From NCBI GenBank assembly GCA_036960305.1, contig JBALWA010000004.1:1-64000 (forward strand): a DNA stretch of 64,000 nucleotides. Reading direction: 5' to 3'. Numbering within the stretch: the stretch's first letter is position 1; every line of letters begins with the position of its first letter. Shown in pieces: positions 7,526 through 16,787 of the stretch. A program made the translations under genes and the position numbers. The DNA comes from JBALVT01 sp036960305 (GTDB lineage Bacteria > Pseudomonadota > Gammaproteobacteria > Pseudomonadales > Halieaceae). Under the pieces are notes generated by a model that was not told where the DNA came from, ran no database searches, and was given only the letters and a program-made list of their open reading frames with translations.

Positions 7526-7939
7526 ATGTTACAACCAAAGCGTACAAAATTTCGCAAGATGATGAAGGGCCGCAATCGCGGTCTGGCACACCGCGGCAGC
7601 AAGGTTAGCTTCGGTGAGTACGGTCTGAAGGCTACTGGCCGCGGACGCTTGACAGCGCGTCAGATCGAAGCAGCACGTCGTGCGATGACACGTCACATTA
7701 AACGTGGCGGAAAGATCTGGATTCGTGTTTTCCCGGACAAGCCTATTACTGGTAAGCCGTTGGAAGTGCGTCAGGGTAAAGGTAAAGGTAATGTTGAATA
7801 CTGGGTAGCCCAGATTCTGCCTGGTAAAGTACTTTACGAAGTACAGGGCGTATCTGAAGAGTTGGCGCGTGAAGCGTTTGATCTGGCTGCCGCCAAGATT
7901 CCTATTGCCACAACATTTGTAAAACGGTCGGTGATGTGA
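7526..7939 (+). CDS. rplP: 50S ribosomal protein L16
   Basis: 137 residues starting MLQPKRTKFRKMMKGRNRG, the usual L16 near the A site. The GRGRLTARQIEAARRA stretch is intact. Its stop overlaps the start of rpmC by one base (TGATG). Confidence 0.98.
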   Translation: MLQPKRTKFRKMMKGRNRGLAHRGSKVSFGEYGLKATGRGRLTARQIEAARRAMTRHIKRGGKIWIRVFPDKPITGKPLEVRQGKGKGNVEYWVAQILPGKVLYEVQGVSEELAREAFDLAAAKIPIATTFVKRSVM

Positions 7940-8130
7940 TGAAAGCAAGCGAATTGCGTGAAAAGTCTGCAGAGGACTTGAATAAGGCACTGCTGGTTCT
8001 TCGTGAAGAGCAGTTTAAGTTGCGCATGCAGAAGTCTACGGGTCAGTTGGGGCAGACACATTTGCTGCAACAGACACAGCGTGACATCGCACGCGTAAAG
8101 ACCGTGTTGAGCGAAAAGGCAGGTAACTAA
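7939..8130 (+). CDS. rpmC: 50S ribosomal protein L29
   Basis: 63 residues (MKASELREKSAEDLNK), the normal L29 length, at the tunnel exit beside L23. The ATG at 7939 is preferred over the GTG one codon earlier because it gives the usual N terminus and a TGATG coupling with rplP. Confidence 0.97.
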   Translation: MKASELREKSAEDLNKALLVLREEQFKLRMQKSTGQLGQTHLLQQTQRDIARVKTVLSEKAGN

Positions 8131-8132
8131 GA

Positions 8133-8399
8133 ATGTCAGGTGCAGAAAAGCGTACACGTACTGTAACCGGTAAGGTTGTCAGTAACAAAATGGACAAGAC
8201 GATTACTGTCGTTGTCGAGCGCAGGGAAAGGCACCCTGTGTACGGCAAGTACATTACTCGTTCTTCTAAGCTTCACGCTCATGATGAAAAGAATGAGTGC
8301 GGCATTGGCGATACAGTTGTCGTTGCCGAATCCCGTCCTATTTCCAAGAGCAAGTTCTGGAAATTGATGGAAGTTGTTGAAAGCGCCACCCCGGTTTAA
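8133..8399 (+). CDS. rpsQ: 30S ribosomal protein S17
   Basis: 88 residues with the S17 OB-fold (RTVTGKVVSNKMDKTITV). A primary 16S rRNA binder. It starts two bases after rpmC stops, with the ribosome site inside the rpmC end. Confidence 0.98.
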   Translation: MSGAEKRTRTVTGKVVSNKMDKTITVVVERRERHPVYGKYITRSSKLHAHDEKNECGIGDTVVVAESRPISKSKFWKLMEVVESATPV

Positions 8400-8439
8400 G
8401 AGTAGGTTTAGCGGCCACGGTCGCAGTTTGGAGTAGGAA

Positions 8440-8808
8440 ATGATTCAGACACAGTCGTATTTGGAAGTCGCTGATAACAGCGGTGCCCGCCGGGTGATGT
8501 GCATTAAAGTGCTGGGCGGTTCACATCGTCGTTACGCACGAGTAGGCGACCTCATCAAGGTAACCGTAAAGGAAGCAATTCCACGCGGTAAGGTGAAGAA
8601 AGGCCAGGTGATGACCGCTGTTGTGGTACGCACCAGAAAAGGTGTTCGTCGTCAGGATGGTTCCACCATCAAGTTTGATGACAACGCTGCAGTACTGCTC
8701 AATGCGCAGGATGCTCCTATTGGTACTCGTATCTTCGGGCCAGTAACCAGGGAATTGCGTGGCGAGAAGTTCATGAAGATTATTTCTTTGGCGCCTGAAG
8801 TTATCTAG
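8440..8808 (+). CDS. rplN: 50S ribosomal protein L14
   Basis: 122 residues starting MIQTQSYLEVADNSGARR, exactly the L14 length. It sits at the subunit interface and is the docking point of RsfS, whose gene is at 63.1 kb. First gene of the spc set; TTGGAGTAGGAA precedes the ATG and no separate promoter stands out in the 40-base spacer. Confidence 0.98.
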   Translation: MIQTQSYLEVADNSGARRVMCIKVLGGSHRRYARVGDLIKVTVKEAIPRGKVKKGQVMTAVVVRTRKGVRRQDGSTIKFDDNAAVLLNAQDAPIGTRIFGPVTRELRGEKFMKIISLAPEVI

Positions 8809-8834
8809 AGCGGCCAGGGTCGAGAGGAAAGAAA

Positions 8835-9149
8835 ATGTTGAAAATCAAAAGCGATGACGAAGTGATTATCCTGGCCGGTAAGGACAAGGGTAAACGCGGT
8901 AAGGTTCGCAAGGTGCTGGATAACAATCGAGTGATTGTTTCCGGGATCAACATGAACAAGAAGCACACAAAGCCCAACCCCCAAATGGGAGTTGCCGGCG
9001 GTATCGTAGAGAAGGAAGCGCCCATTCAGGTTTCTAATGTGGCCATTTTCAACTCCACGACCAACAAGGCCGACCGTGTGGGATTCAAGGTTGACGGGGA
9101 TACAAAGGTGCGTATCTACAAGTCGAATGGTGAGGCGATCGACTCTTAA
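8835..9149 (+). CDS. rplX: 50S ribosomal protein L24
   Basis: 104 residues with a KOW motif at the N terminus (DEVIILAGKDKGKRGKV). L24 is an assembly initiator of the 50S subunit. GAGAGGAAAGAAA precedes the ATG. Confidence 0.98.
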   Translation: MLKIKSDDEVIILAGKDKGKRGKVRKVLDNNRVIVSGINMNKKHTKPNPQMGVAGGIVEKEAPIQVSNVAIFNSTTNKADRVGFKVDGDTKVRIYKSNGEAIDS

Positions 9150-9180
9150 GCCACGGGCTAAGGGTTTACAGGTAAAAGAT

Positions 9181-9720
9181 ATGGCAACGCTGAAAGAAAA
9201 GTACAAGAGCGAACTGGCTCCCAAGCTGAAAGAAGAGCTTGGTCTGGATAATGTGATGGAAGTTCCACGCATCACCAAGATCACCCTGAACATGGGTGTA
9301 GGTGAAGCGCTTGGCGACAAGAAAGTGCTGGAAAATGCCGTCGCAGATATGGAAAAAATTGCTGGCCAGAAGGTTGTAGTGACCAAGGCTCGCAAGTCAA
9401 TTGCGGGATTCAAGGTTCGCGATGGCTGGCCAATAGGCTGTAAGGTAACTCTGCGTTCAGAACGCATGTATGAGTTCCTTGAGCGCCTGATCAGCATTGC
9501 TATTCCACGTATTCGCGATTTTCGTGGTGTCAGCCCCAACTCGTTTGACGGCCGCGGCAACTTTGCAATGGGTGTGACTGAACAGATCATTTTCCCTGAA
9601 ATCAATTATGACCAGGTGGATGCCCTGCGCGGCATGGATATTACTATCACCACGTCTGCTCGTACGGATGATGAAGGACGCGCACTGTTGCGTGCCTTTA
9701 ACTTCCCACTGAAAAGCTAA
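9181..9720 (+). CDS. rplE: 50S ribosomal protein L5
   Basis: 179 residues, starting MATLKEKYKSELAPKLKEE, the normal L5 that binds 5S rRNA and touches the P-site tRNA. The reading frame is open further upstream to 9037, but that stretch overlaps rplX and is not L5-like; the ATG at 9181 gives the family length. Confidence 0.98.
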   Translation: MATLKEKYKSELAPKLKEELGLDNVMEVPRITKITLNMGVGEALGDKKVLENAVADMEKIAGQKVVVTKARKSIAGFKVRDGWPIGCKVTLRSERMYEFLERLISIAIPRIRDFRGVSPNSFDGRGNFAMGVTEQIIFPEINYDQVDALRGMDITITTSARTDDEGRALLRAFNFPLKS

Positions 9721-9732
9721 GAGGCTTTATTC

Positions 9733-10038
9733 ATGGCTAAGAAATCTATGATCGCGCGCGAATTAAAGCGTACTCAGACAGTCGCTAAATACGCCGAAAA
9801 GCGCGCAGCGCTGAAAGCGACCATTTACGATGTTAACGCATCTGATGAAGAGAAGTGGGAAGCACAGATTGCTTTGCAAAAACTGCCCCGCGATGCCAGC
9901 CCATCTCGCCAGCGTAGACGCTGTGCGATAACTGGACGGCCGCACGGTGTATATCGCAAGTTTGGCTTGTGCCGTAACAAGCTGCGGGAAGCAGCAATGC
10001 GCGGTGACGTACCAGGCCTGGTTAAGGCCAGCTGGTAA
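9733..10038 (+). CDS. rpsN: 30S ribosomal protein S14
   Basis: 101 residues, the long zinc-free form of S14 (no CxxC pairs), with the conserved end RRCAITGRPHGVYRKFGLCR. Part of the 30S head. AAGAGGC precedes the ATG. Confidence 0.98.
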   Translation: MAKKSMIARELKRTQTVAKYAEKRAALKATIYDVNASDEEKWEAQIALQKLPRDASPSRQRRRCAITGRPHGVYRKFGLCRNKLREAAMRGDVPGLVKASW

Positions 10039-10069
10039 GTGTCTGTAGGTTTATAGAGAGAATTCGATT

Positions 10070-10465
10070 ATGAGTATGCAAGACCCGATAGCAGATATGC
10101 TGACCCGTATACGCAACGCGCAAATGGCTGGTAAGCCAACCGTTGATATGCCCGGTTCCAAGCTTAAAGCCGCACTGGCCAGCGTCCTGAAAGACGAAGG
10201 CTATATTGAAGAGTTCGCCGCGGCGGATCAGGAAGGCAAGCCGCGTCTGTCCATAGATTTAAAATATTACCAGGGCAAGCCCGTGATCGCCGAAATCGAT
10301 CGCATCAGCCGCCCTAGCCTGCGCCAGTATGTGAACAAGGATGATCTGCCTTCTGTTCGCAATGGTCTGGGTGTCGCGATCATCTCCACCTCACAAGGTG
10401 TGATGACTGAGCGCGCAGCTCGCGCTGCCGGTGTTGGCGGCGAAGTGCTTTGCACTGTTTTCTAA
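10070..10465 (+). CDS. rpsH: 30S ribosomal protein S8
   Basis: 131 residues starting MSMQDPIADMLTRIRNAQM. S8 binds 16S helix 21 and in E. coli represses the spc operon by binding an rplE-region mRNA site; no such fold was checked here. AGAGAGAATTCGATT precedes the ATG. Confidence 0.98.
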   Translation: MSMQDPIADMLTRIRNAQMAGKPTVDMPGSKLKAALASVLKDEGYIEEFAAADQEGKPRLSIDLKYYQGKPVIAEIDRISRPSLRQYVNKDDLPSVRNGLGVAIISTSQGVMTERAARAAGVGGEVLCTVF

Positions 10466-10492
10466 TTGAAATTGATTTAAAGAGCATTCGAA

Positions 10493-11020
10493 ATGTCTAG
10501 AGTCGCAAATAATCCGTTAGAACTGCCCAAGGGCGTTGAGGTCACAATCAGTGGCAGCGACGTAACCGTTAAAGGCAGTAAAGGAAAGCTGGACCTCTCC
10601 CTGGTGGAAGGTATACAGCTGAGCCAGGATGACAACGTTCTACGTGTTGCTTATGACAGCGATAAGTTGAAGGCTATGGCCGGAACTACTCGCTCACTGG
10701 TAAACAACATGGTTAAGGGCGTCAGCGAAGGCTGGGAAAAGAAGTTGGTTTTGAACGGTGTTGGTTACCGGGCAAAAGCTTCTGGCAAATCCGTCAACCT
10801 GACACTGGGTCTTTCACACCCAGTGGACTATCAACTGCCCGAGGGCGTGTCTGCTGAGACACCTTCCCAGACAGAAGTAGTTGTTAAAGGGATAGACAAG
10901 CAGGCCGTAGGCCAGGCAGCAGCAGAAATTCGCAGCTTCCGCCCGCCGGAGCCATACAAGGGTAAGGGTATTCGTTACGCTGACGAACACGTTCGTCGTA
11001 AAGAAGCCAAGAAAAAGTAG
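10493..11020 (+). CDS. rplF: 50S ribosomal protein L6
   Basis: 175 residues starting MSRVANNPLELPKGVEV, with the two L6 repeats and the C-terminal signature PPEPYKGKGIRYADE. It stabilises the factor-binding region of the 50S subunit. Confidence 0.98.
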   Translation: MSRVANNPLELPKGVEVTISGSDVTVKGSKGKLDLSLVEGIQLSQDDNVLRVAYDSDKLKAMAGTTRSLVNNMVKGVSEGWEKKLVLNGVGYRAKASGKSVNLTLGLSHPVDYQLPEGVSAETPSQTEVVVKGIDKQAVGQAAAEIRSFRPPEPYKGKGIRYADEHVRRKEAKKK

Positions 11021-11030
11021 GTAAGTTGAT

Positions 11031-11381
11031 ATGAGCGCAAAAAATGATTCAAGGTTACGTCGCGCCCGTCGCGCTCGTGCCCGCATGCGTGATCAGGGTG
11101 TTATTCGCCTGAGTGTGCACCGTACGCCTCGCCATATTTACGCCCAGGTTATCGCACCTGCTGGCGACAAGGTTTTGGCCAGTGCATCAACGCTGGACAG
11201 CAGCCTGCGCGGCGGCTCAACGGGTAATGCCGATGCAGCAGCAGCCGTTGGCAAGCTGGTTGCAGAGCGAGCGAAGGAAGCCGGTATAGAGAAAGTGGCT
11301 TTCGATCGCGGTGGCTACAAGTACCACGGACGCATTAAGGCCCTGGCCGATGCCGCTCGTGAAAGTGGACTGGACTTCTAG
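11031..11381 (+). CDS. rplR: 50S ribosomal protein L18
   Basis: 116 residues with a basic N terminus (RLRRARRARARMRDQG) and the L18 core (HRTPRHIYAQVIAP). It joins 5S rRNA to the 50S subunit together with L5. Confidence 0.98.
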   Translation: MSAKNDSRLRRARRARARMRDQGVIRLSVHRTPRHIYAQVIAPAGDKVLASASTLDSSLRGGSTGNADAAAAVGKLVAERAKEAGIEKVAFDRGGYKYHGRIKALADAARESGLDF

Positions 11382-11390
11382 GGTATCAAT

Positions 11391-11903
11391 ATGGCTTTTA
11401 ACGATCAGAGAAAGCAACAGCAAGACGGCGACCTGCAGGAAAAACTGGTTCAGGTTAACCGTGTAGCGAAAGTGGTTAAGGGTGGCCGTATTTTCGGTTT
11501 TACTGCCCTGACAGTTGTCGGCGACGGTAAGGGAAAAGTCGGTTTTGGCCGCGGAAAGGCGCGTGAAGTGCCTGTCGCTATCCAAAAAGCGATGGAAGCG
11601 GCGCGCCGCAACATGATTCAAGTTGAACTGAACGAAGGTACTATCCAGTACGCCGTTAAAGCTCGACATGGGGCATCCAAAATTTATATGCAGCCTGCGT
11701 CAGAAGGTACTGGCGTAATCGCCGGTGGCGCGATGCGTGCTGTATTAGAAATAGCCGGTGTACACAACGTACTGGCAAAGTGCTACGGCTCCACCAATCC
11801 GGTGAATGTCGTCCGCGCAACTTTTAACGGTTTACGCGATATGGCTGCCCCTGATGATGTGGCTGCCAAACGTGGTAAAACCGTTGAAGAAATTTTGAAC
11901 TAA
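11391..11903 (+). CDS. rpsE: 30S ribosomal protein S5
   Basis: 170 residues with the dsRNA-binding-like N domain (KVVKGGRIFGFTALTVVGDG) and the ribosomal S5 C domain. It forms part of the decoding fidelity region. Confidence 0.98.
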   Translation: MAFNDQRKQQQDGDLQEKLVQVNRVAKVVKGGRIFGFTALTVVGDGKGKVGFGRGKAREVPVAIQKAMEAARRNMIQVELNEGTIQYAVKARHGASKIYMQPASEGTGVIAGGAMRAVLEIAGVHNVLAKCYGSTNPVNVVRATFNGLRDMAAPDDVAAKRGKTVEEILN

Positions 11904-11921
11904 TTATCGGGTTGGCTCGTC

Positions 11922-12104
11922 ATGGCTAAAGCAACAATCAAAGTTACACAGATCAAAAGCAGCAGTGGTCGCCTGAAGAACCACAGGGCGTGCGTTGCCG
12001 GTTTGGGTCTGCGTCGTATTGGTCACACGGTAGAAGTAGAGGACACTCCTTCTGTTCGTGGCATGATCAACAAAGTGAACTATTTAGTACGGGTTGAGGA
12101 TTAA
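11922..12104 (+). CDS. rpmD: 50S ribosomal protein L30
   Basis: 60 residues (MAKATIKVTQIKSSSGRLK), the usual bacterial L30. It is placed between rpsE and rplO as in most gammaproteobacteria. Confidence 0.97.
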   Translation: MAKATIKVTQIKSSSGRLKNHRACVAGLGLRRIGHTVEVEDTPSVRGMINKVNYLVRVED

Positions 12105-12107
12105 ATT

Positions 12108-12554
12108 ATGTCAGACGTTATGCGACTGAATACCCTGAGTCCCGCTCCAGGCGCCAAGAAAGATGCAAAGCGCGTAGGTCGTGGCATTGGTAGCGGCACA
12201 GGTAAGACAGCGGGTCGTGGCCACAAAGGCCAGAAAGCTCGCTCTGGTGGTGGTATTCGCCCCGGTTTTGAGGGTGGCCAGATGCCTTTACAAAAGCGTC
12301 TGCCAAAGTACGGTTTTACTTCGCGTATCTCCCGTACTACAGCTCAGGTTCGCCTGGGTGAGCTCAACGCTGTAGCTGGAGAAGTAATCGACCTGGAAGC
12401 GCTGAAAGGTGCTGATCTGGTCAAGCAGGACGTGACGCGTGCACGTGTATTCCTTTCAGGCGAACTGCAAAAAGCAGTGACAGTCAAAGGCCTCGCGGTA
12501 ACCAAAGGTGCCCGTGAAGCAATTGAAGCAGCCGGTGGAAAAATCGAGGACTAA
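12108..12554 (+). CDS. rplO: 50S ribosomal protein L15
   Basis: 148 residues with the glycine-rich N-terminal tail (GRGIGSGTGKTAGRGHKGQK) that reaches into the 50S core. Its stop TAA ends at 12554 and the ATG of secY begins at the next base. Confidence 0.98.
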   Translation: MSDVMRLNTLSPAPGAKKDAKRVGRGIGSGTGKTAGRGHKGQKARSGGGIRPGFEGGQMPLQKRLPKYGFTSRISRTTAQVRLGELNAVAGEVIDLEALKGADLVKQDVTRARVFLSGELQKAVTVKGLAVTKGAREAIEAAGGKIED

Positions 12555-13883
12555 ATGGCTACAGGTCAGCTTCCCACCATAAACAAATCTGGATTAGGCG
12601 AGCTCTTTGCTCGCCTTCGTTTTGTTTTATTGGCAATAATTGTATACCGCATCGGAACACATATTCCGGTGCCGGGGATTGACCCCAACCAACTGGCGGC
12701 ATTATTTAACCAGAACCAGGGCACCATCCTGGGGCTGGCCAATATGTTTTCCGGTGGCGCCCTGGAGCGAATGAGTATCCTGGCGCTGGGTATCATGCCC
12801 TATATCTCTGCATCGATTATTATGCAGCTGATGTCGGCCGTGACACCGCAGCTGGAGGCGTTGAAGAAAGAGGGCGAGTCGGGACGGCGTAAGATTAGCC
12901 AGTACACGCGCTACCTAACGGTGTTATTGGCGATTGTACAGGCGTCAGGTATGACGGCTGGCATGGCGAATCAAGGCATGTCCTACGATACCTCGATTCT
13001 GTTTTATGTGATTGCGATCACATCTCTGGTGACCGGCGCCGTCTTTATGATGTGGCTGGGTGAGCAGATTACGGAAAAGGGTGTGGGTAACGGCATCTCG
13101 CTGTTGATCTTCGCCGGTATTGTTGCGGGTTTGCCCGCTGCGATTGGTCAGTCGCTTGAACAGGCGCGACAGGGTGAGCTAAATATCCTGGTGCTGATGC
13201 TGGTGTTGGCTCTGGCGATAGCAGTCATTTATTTGATTGTCTTTATTGAGCGCGGGCAACGCCGTATCACGGTGAACTATGCCAAGCGTCAACAAGGTCG
13301 CAAGATGTATCAGGCGCAGAGCTCGCATCTGCCCCTTAAGGTGAATATGGCCGGTGTTATCCCAGCAATTTTTGCCAGCAGTATATTGTTGTTCCCTGCG
13401 TCTATCGCGCAGTGGTTTGGTTCTTCAGGCTCGGCTGACTGGTTGCAGGACATGGCGGTCGCTATCGGACCTGGACAACCGCTGAACATCTTGTTGTTTA
13501 CGGTGTTTATTGTGTTTTTCTGCTTTTTCTACACGGCATTGATGTTTAATCCGGTGGAAGTGGCAGACAACCTGAAGAAGTCAGGTGCATTTGTACCCGG
13601 TATTCGTCCCGGCCAGCAGACAGCCAATTACATTGATGGCGTGTTGACCCGATTGACCGTATTTGGTGCAGCGTATATTGCCCTGGTGTGTTTGATGCCA
13701 CAGTTTTTGGTGGTGATGTGGAACGTGCCCTTTTACCTGGGTGGTACCTCATTGTTAATTGTTGTGGTTGTGGTAATGGATTTTATGGCCCAGGTGCAGA
13801 GTCACCTGATGTCTCACCAGTATGACTCGGTGATGAAAAAGGCCAATCTGAAGAATTATGGTAACTCTGGGAAAGGTCGCTAG
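12555..13883 (+). CDS. secY: Protein translocase subunit SecY
   Basis: 442 residues with ten membrane segments, the channel of the Sec translocon in the inner membrane. The N-terminal segment (ELFARLRFVLLAIIVYRIGTH split over residues 13-33) and the plug region (IMPYISASIIMQLM near 77-90) are SecY-like. The start directly abuts rplO, so translation is probably coupled. Confidence 0.98.
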   Translation: MATGQLPTINKSGLGELFARLRFVLLAIIVYRIGTHIPVPGIDPNQLAALFNQNQGTILGLANMFSGGALERMSILALGIMPYISASIIMQLMSAVTPQLEALKKEGESGRRKISQYTRYLTVLLAIVQASGMTAGMANQGMSYDTSILFYVIAITSLVTGAVFMMWLGEQITEKGVGNGISLLIFAGIVAGLPAAIGQSLEQARQGELNILVLMLVLALAIAVIYLIVFIERGQRRITVNYAKRQQGRKMYQAQSSHLPLKVNMAGVIPAIFASSILLFPASIAQWFGSSGSADWLQDMAVAIGPGQPLNILLFTVFIVFFCFFYTALMFNPVEVADNLKKSGAFVPGIRPGQQTANYIDGVLTRLTVFGAAYIALVCLMPQFLVVMWNVPFYLGGTSLLIVVVVVMDFMAQVQSHLMSHQYDSVMKKANLKNYGNSGKGR

Positions 13884-13911
13884 ACCGGCCCGGATTAAAG
13901 GAGAAATCGAC

Positions 13912-14028
13912 ATGAAAGTACGTGCATCGGTTAAAAGAATTTGCAGAAATTGCAAAGTGGTTCGTCGCAAGGGTGTAGTTCGGGTGATCTGCGAATCAGA
14001 TCCCCGTCACAAGCAGCGTCAGGGCTAG
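13912..14028 (+). CDS. rpmJ: 50S ribosomal protein L36 (zinc form)
   Basis: A 38-codon gene too short for most length cut-offs: MKVRASVKRICRNCKVVRRK and so on. Cys11, Cys14, Cys27 and His33 make the zinc site, so this is the C+ form that depends on zinc. AAAGGAGAAATCGAC precedes the ATG. It lies between secY and rpsM as usual. Confidence 0.96.
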   Translation: MKVRASVKRICRNCKVVRRKGVVRVICESDPRHKQRQG

Positions 14029-14083
14029 GCATCGACGGCCTGCCCGGAATATCTCCCGCGGGGGAATCTGTGGCAAATGTCGG

Positions 14084-14112
14084 TTGATTTTTGATAACGA
14101 TATCGCTAAAAT
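14084..14112 (+). promoter_or_regulatory. Promoter of the alpha operon (rpsM-rplQ)
   Basis: TTGATT (14084-14089), 17 bases, TAAAAT (14107-14112) in the 170-base gap between rpmJ and rpsM. The roughly 80-base leader that follows is where the S4-binding pseudoknot lies in E. coli; no pairing was established here. Confidence 0.7.
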
Positions 14113-14198
14113 GCTGCGCCTTTCGTAGCTGCTGAGTCAAATCAGCTGTTTCGGGTTGCGGATACATAGCGACTATTTGAGTAATTGGAGAAAGATGG

Positions 14199-14555
14199 AT
14201 GGCTCGTATTGCCGGCGTCAACATACCAGATAACAAGCATGCTGTTATCTCATTGACTTACATCTACGGCGTTGGCCGCACCCAGGCAAAAAAGCTGTGT
14301 GCAACCACCGGTGTAGAGGAAAGCACCAAGATTGGTGAACTTTCCGAACAACAAATGGATGCATTGCGCACTAGTGTTGGCGACATGACTGTAGAAGGTG
14401 ATCTACGTCGTGAAGTCTCCATGAATATTAAGCGTTTAATGGATCTGGGTTGCAATCGTGGCCTGCGTCACCGCCGGGGCTTGCCTCTGCGTGGACAGCG
14501 GACCAAGACCAATGCCCGCACACGCAAAGGACCGCGTAAGCCGATTCGCAAATAA
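14199..14555 (+). CDS. rpsM: 30S ribosomal protein S13
   Basis: 118 residues starting MARIAGVNIPDNKHAVISL, the usual S13 of the 30S head that contacts L5 and P-site tRNA. The basic tail (RTKTNARTRKGPRKPIRK) is present. TTGGAGAAAGATGG precedes the ATG at 14199. Confidence 0.98.
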   Translation: MARIAGVNIPDNKHAVISLTYIYGVGRTQAKKLCATTGVEESTKIGELSEQQMDALRTSVGDMTVEGDLRREVSMNIKRLMDLGCNRGLRHRRGLPLRGQRTKTNARTRKGPRKPIRK

Positions 14556-14635
14556 GCACTCCGTCAGGAGTACAGCGAATCCTTTTTAGTGTAGCTGCAC
14601 CACTTGCAGTGTTGATATTAAGTTAGGAACAAACT

Positions 14636-15028
14636 ATGGCTAAGCCAGGTGCAAAAAGCACTCGTAAAAAGATCACGAAGACCGTTGTCGATGGAATTGC
14701 GCATATTCATGCCTCCTTTAACAACACCATCATTACTATCACAGACCGTCAGGGCAACACCCTGAGCTGGGCTACCGCGGGTGGTTCTGGTTTCCGTGGT
14801 TCACGTAAGAGCACACCGTTCGCTGCCCAGGTGGCCGCAGAACGTGCCGGTGAAGCTGCCAAGGAATACGGCCTTAAGAATCTTGACGTACAAGTTAAAG
14901 GCCCAGGCCCCGGACGTGAATCCGCTGTCCGTGCGCTGAACTCTTGTGGTTACAAGATCAGCAACATCACTGACGTCACACCGATTCCCCATAATGGTTG
15001 CCGTCCTCCCAAGAAACGTCGCGTTTAA
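14636..15028 (+). CDS. rpsK: 30S ribosomal protein S11
   Basis: 130 residues, one more than in E. coli, with the conserved end NGCRPPKKRRV. It forms the platform that binds the Shine-Dalgarno helix. TTAGGAACAAACT precedes the ATG. Confidence 0.98.
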   Translation: MAKPGAKSTRKKITKTVVDGIAHIHASFNNTIITITDRQGNTLSWATAGGSGFRGSRKSTPFAAQVAAERAGEAAKEYGLKNLDVQVKGPGPGRESAVRALNSCGYKISNITDVTPIPHNGCRPPKKRRV

Positions 15029-15048
15029 CGCACACAGGAAGAATTGAC

Positions 15049-15669
15049 ATGGCTCGATATATTGGACCCAAGTGCAAGCTCTCCCGTCGTGAGGGAACAG
15101 ATCTGTTTCTGAAGAGCGGAGTGCGGTCACTGGATAGCAAGTGTAAACTCGAAGCGGCCCCCGGCCAGCACGGCGCCCGTCGCGGTCGTCTGTCTGACTA
15201 CGGAGTGCAGCTGCGTGAAAAGCAGAAAGTTCGTCGTATCTACGGCGTGCTCGAGAAGCAATTCCGTAACTACTACAAAGAAGCTGCCCGCCTGAAGGGT
15301 GCAACCGGTGAGAACCTGCTGCAACTCCTGGAAAGCCGCCTCGACAACGTGGTATACCGCATAGGTTTTGGCGCAACTCGCTCCGAATCCCGTCAGCTGG
15401 TTGCCCACAAGGCCATTTTAGTTAATGGCACTGTTGTAAACATCGCCTCTTACCAGGTGAAAGCCGGCGACGTCGTCTCACTGCGTGAGAAGGCCAAGAA
15501 GCAACTGCGTGTGCAGTCAGCTCTCGCCCTGGCAGCCCAGCGCGGCGAGCCCGAGTGGATCGAAGTGAACACCGACAAGCTGGAAGGCGTATTCAAGGCG
15601 GTTCCTGATCGTCAGGATCTGTCGTCCGAGATCAACGAAAGTCTGATCGTCGAACTTTACTCCAAGTAA
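15049..15669 (+). CDS. rpsD: 30S ribosomal protein S4
   Basis: 206 residues, the E. coli length, starting MARYIGPKCKLSRREGTDL and containing the S4 domain (LESRLDNVVYRIGFGATRSE). It starts 30S assembly and in E. coli represses the alpha operon. The frame is open upstream into rpsK, but CAGGAAGAATTGAC before the ATG at 15049 and the family length fix the start. Confidence 0.98.
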   Translation: MARYIGPKCKLSRREGTDLFLKSGVRSLDSKCKLEAAPGQHGARRGRLSDYGVQLREKQKVRRIYGVLEKQFRNYYKEAARLKGATGENLLQLLESRLDNVVYRIGFGATRSESRQLVAHKAILVNGTVVNIASYQVKAGDVVSLREKAKKQLRVQSALALAAQRGEPEWIEVNTDKLEGVFKAVPDRQDLSSEINESLIVELYSK

Positions 15670-15706
15670 TCCGCCTCAGGACTAACCTACAACTACAGGT
15701 GCCCAA

Positions 15707-16711
15707 ATGCAGAGTGCAGTAAACGAATTTTTGACCCCGCGTGTTATCACTGTTGATGAAAAGAACAGCACGCGCGCCCAGGTAACCCTGGAGCCGCTGG
15801 AGCGTGGTTTTGGCCACACTCTGGGTAACGCTTTACGCCGTATCTTGTTGTCTTCCATGCCTGGCTGTGCCATCACGGAAGTAGAGATCGACGGCGTGTT
15901 GCACGAATACAGTGCCATTGAAGGCGTACAGGAAGATGTCATTGAAATCCTGTTGAACCTCAAAGGTGTCGCACTTGTCATGAATGGCAAGGACGAAGCA
16001 GAGCTCACACTGACCCGCAAGGGCAACGGTGCGGTTACTGCAGGTGATATCCAGGTTGATCACGATATCGAGATTCGCAACCCGGATCACGTTATCTGCC
16101 ACCTCAACGGTGACGCAGAAATCAGCATGAAGCTCACTGTTGCCAGAGGCCGCGGTTACTCTCCTGCAGATTCACGCGAGAATCCAGAAGAAGAGACCCG
16201 TTCAATTGGCCGTCTGCAACTGGATGCTACATTCTCGCCAGTACACCGCGTCTCCTACGTCGTAGAAGCGGCACGGGTAGAGCAGCGTACTGACCTGGAC
16301 AAGCTGGTTCTGGACCTTGAGACCAACGGAACAATCGACCCCGAGGAAGCGATACGTCGCGCTGCGACTATCCTGCAGCAGCAGCTGGCAGTATTCGTCG
16401 ACCTGGAGTCAGAGTCAGAAGCAGAGTCTGTAGAGGAAGAGGACGAAGTCGATCCTATCCTGTTGCGTCCGGTTGATGATCTCGAGTTGACTGTTCGTTC
16501 AGCCAACTGCCTCAAGGCAGAGAATATTTACTACATTGGTGACCTTGTACAGCGCACAGAAGTTGAGCTGCTCAAGACCCCGAACCTGGGTAAGAAGTCA
16601 CTGACCGAAATAAAGGACGTTCTGGCATCACGCGGTTTGTCACTGGGCATGCGCCTGGACAACTGGCCGCCAGCCAGCCTGAAAAACGACGACCGGGTAC
16701 TGACAGTCTAG
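15707..16711 (+). CDS. rpoA: DNA-directed RNA polymerase subunit alpha
   Basis: 334 residues: N-terminal dimerisation domain (about 1-235; GFGHTLGNALRRILLSS near 35-51), an acidic linker (EAESVEEEDEVDP) and the C-terminal domain (about 250-325; LKTPNLGKKSLTEIKDVL) that binds UP elements and activators. The start is the ATG at 15707 in CAGGTGCCCAAATG. Confidence 0.98.
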   Translation: MQSAVNEFLTPRVITVDEKNSTRAQVTLEPLERGFGHTLGNALRRILLSSMPGCAITEVEIDGVLHEYSAIEGVQEDVIEILLNLKGVALVMNGKDEAELTLTRKGNGAVTAGDIQVDHDIEIRNPDHVICHLNGDAEISMKLTVARGRGYSPADSRENPEEETRSIGRLQLDATFSPVHRVSYVVEAARVEQRTDLDKLVLDLETNGTIDPEEAIRRAATILQQQLAVFVDLESESEAESVEEEDEVDPILLRPVDDLELTVRSANCLKAENIYYIGDLVQRTEVELLKTPNLGKKSLTEIKDVLASRGLSLGMRLDNWPPASLKNDDRVLTV

Positions 16712-16787
16712 GACACAGTACTTCAGTAACCCGGCTAAGCAGTTTAACGTGCTGAGATAGCACAGATAGCATCATAGGATTGGAAAA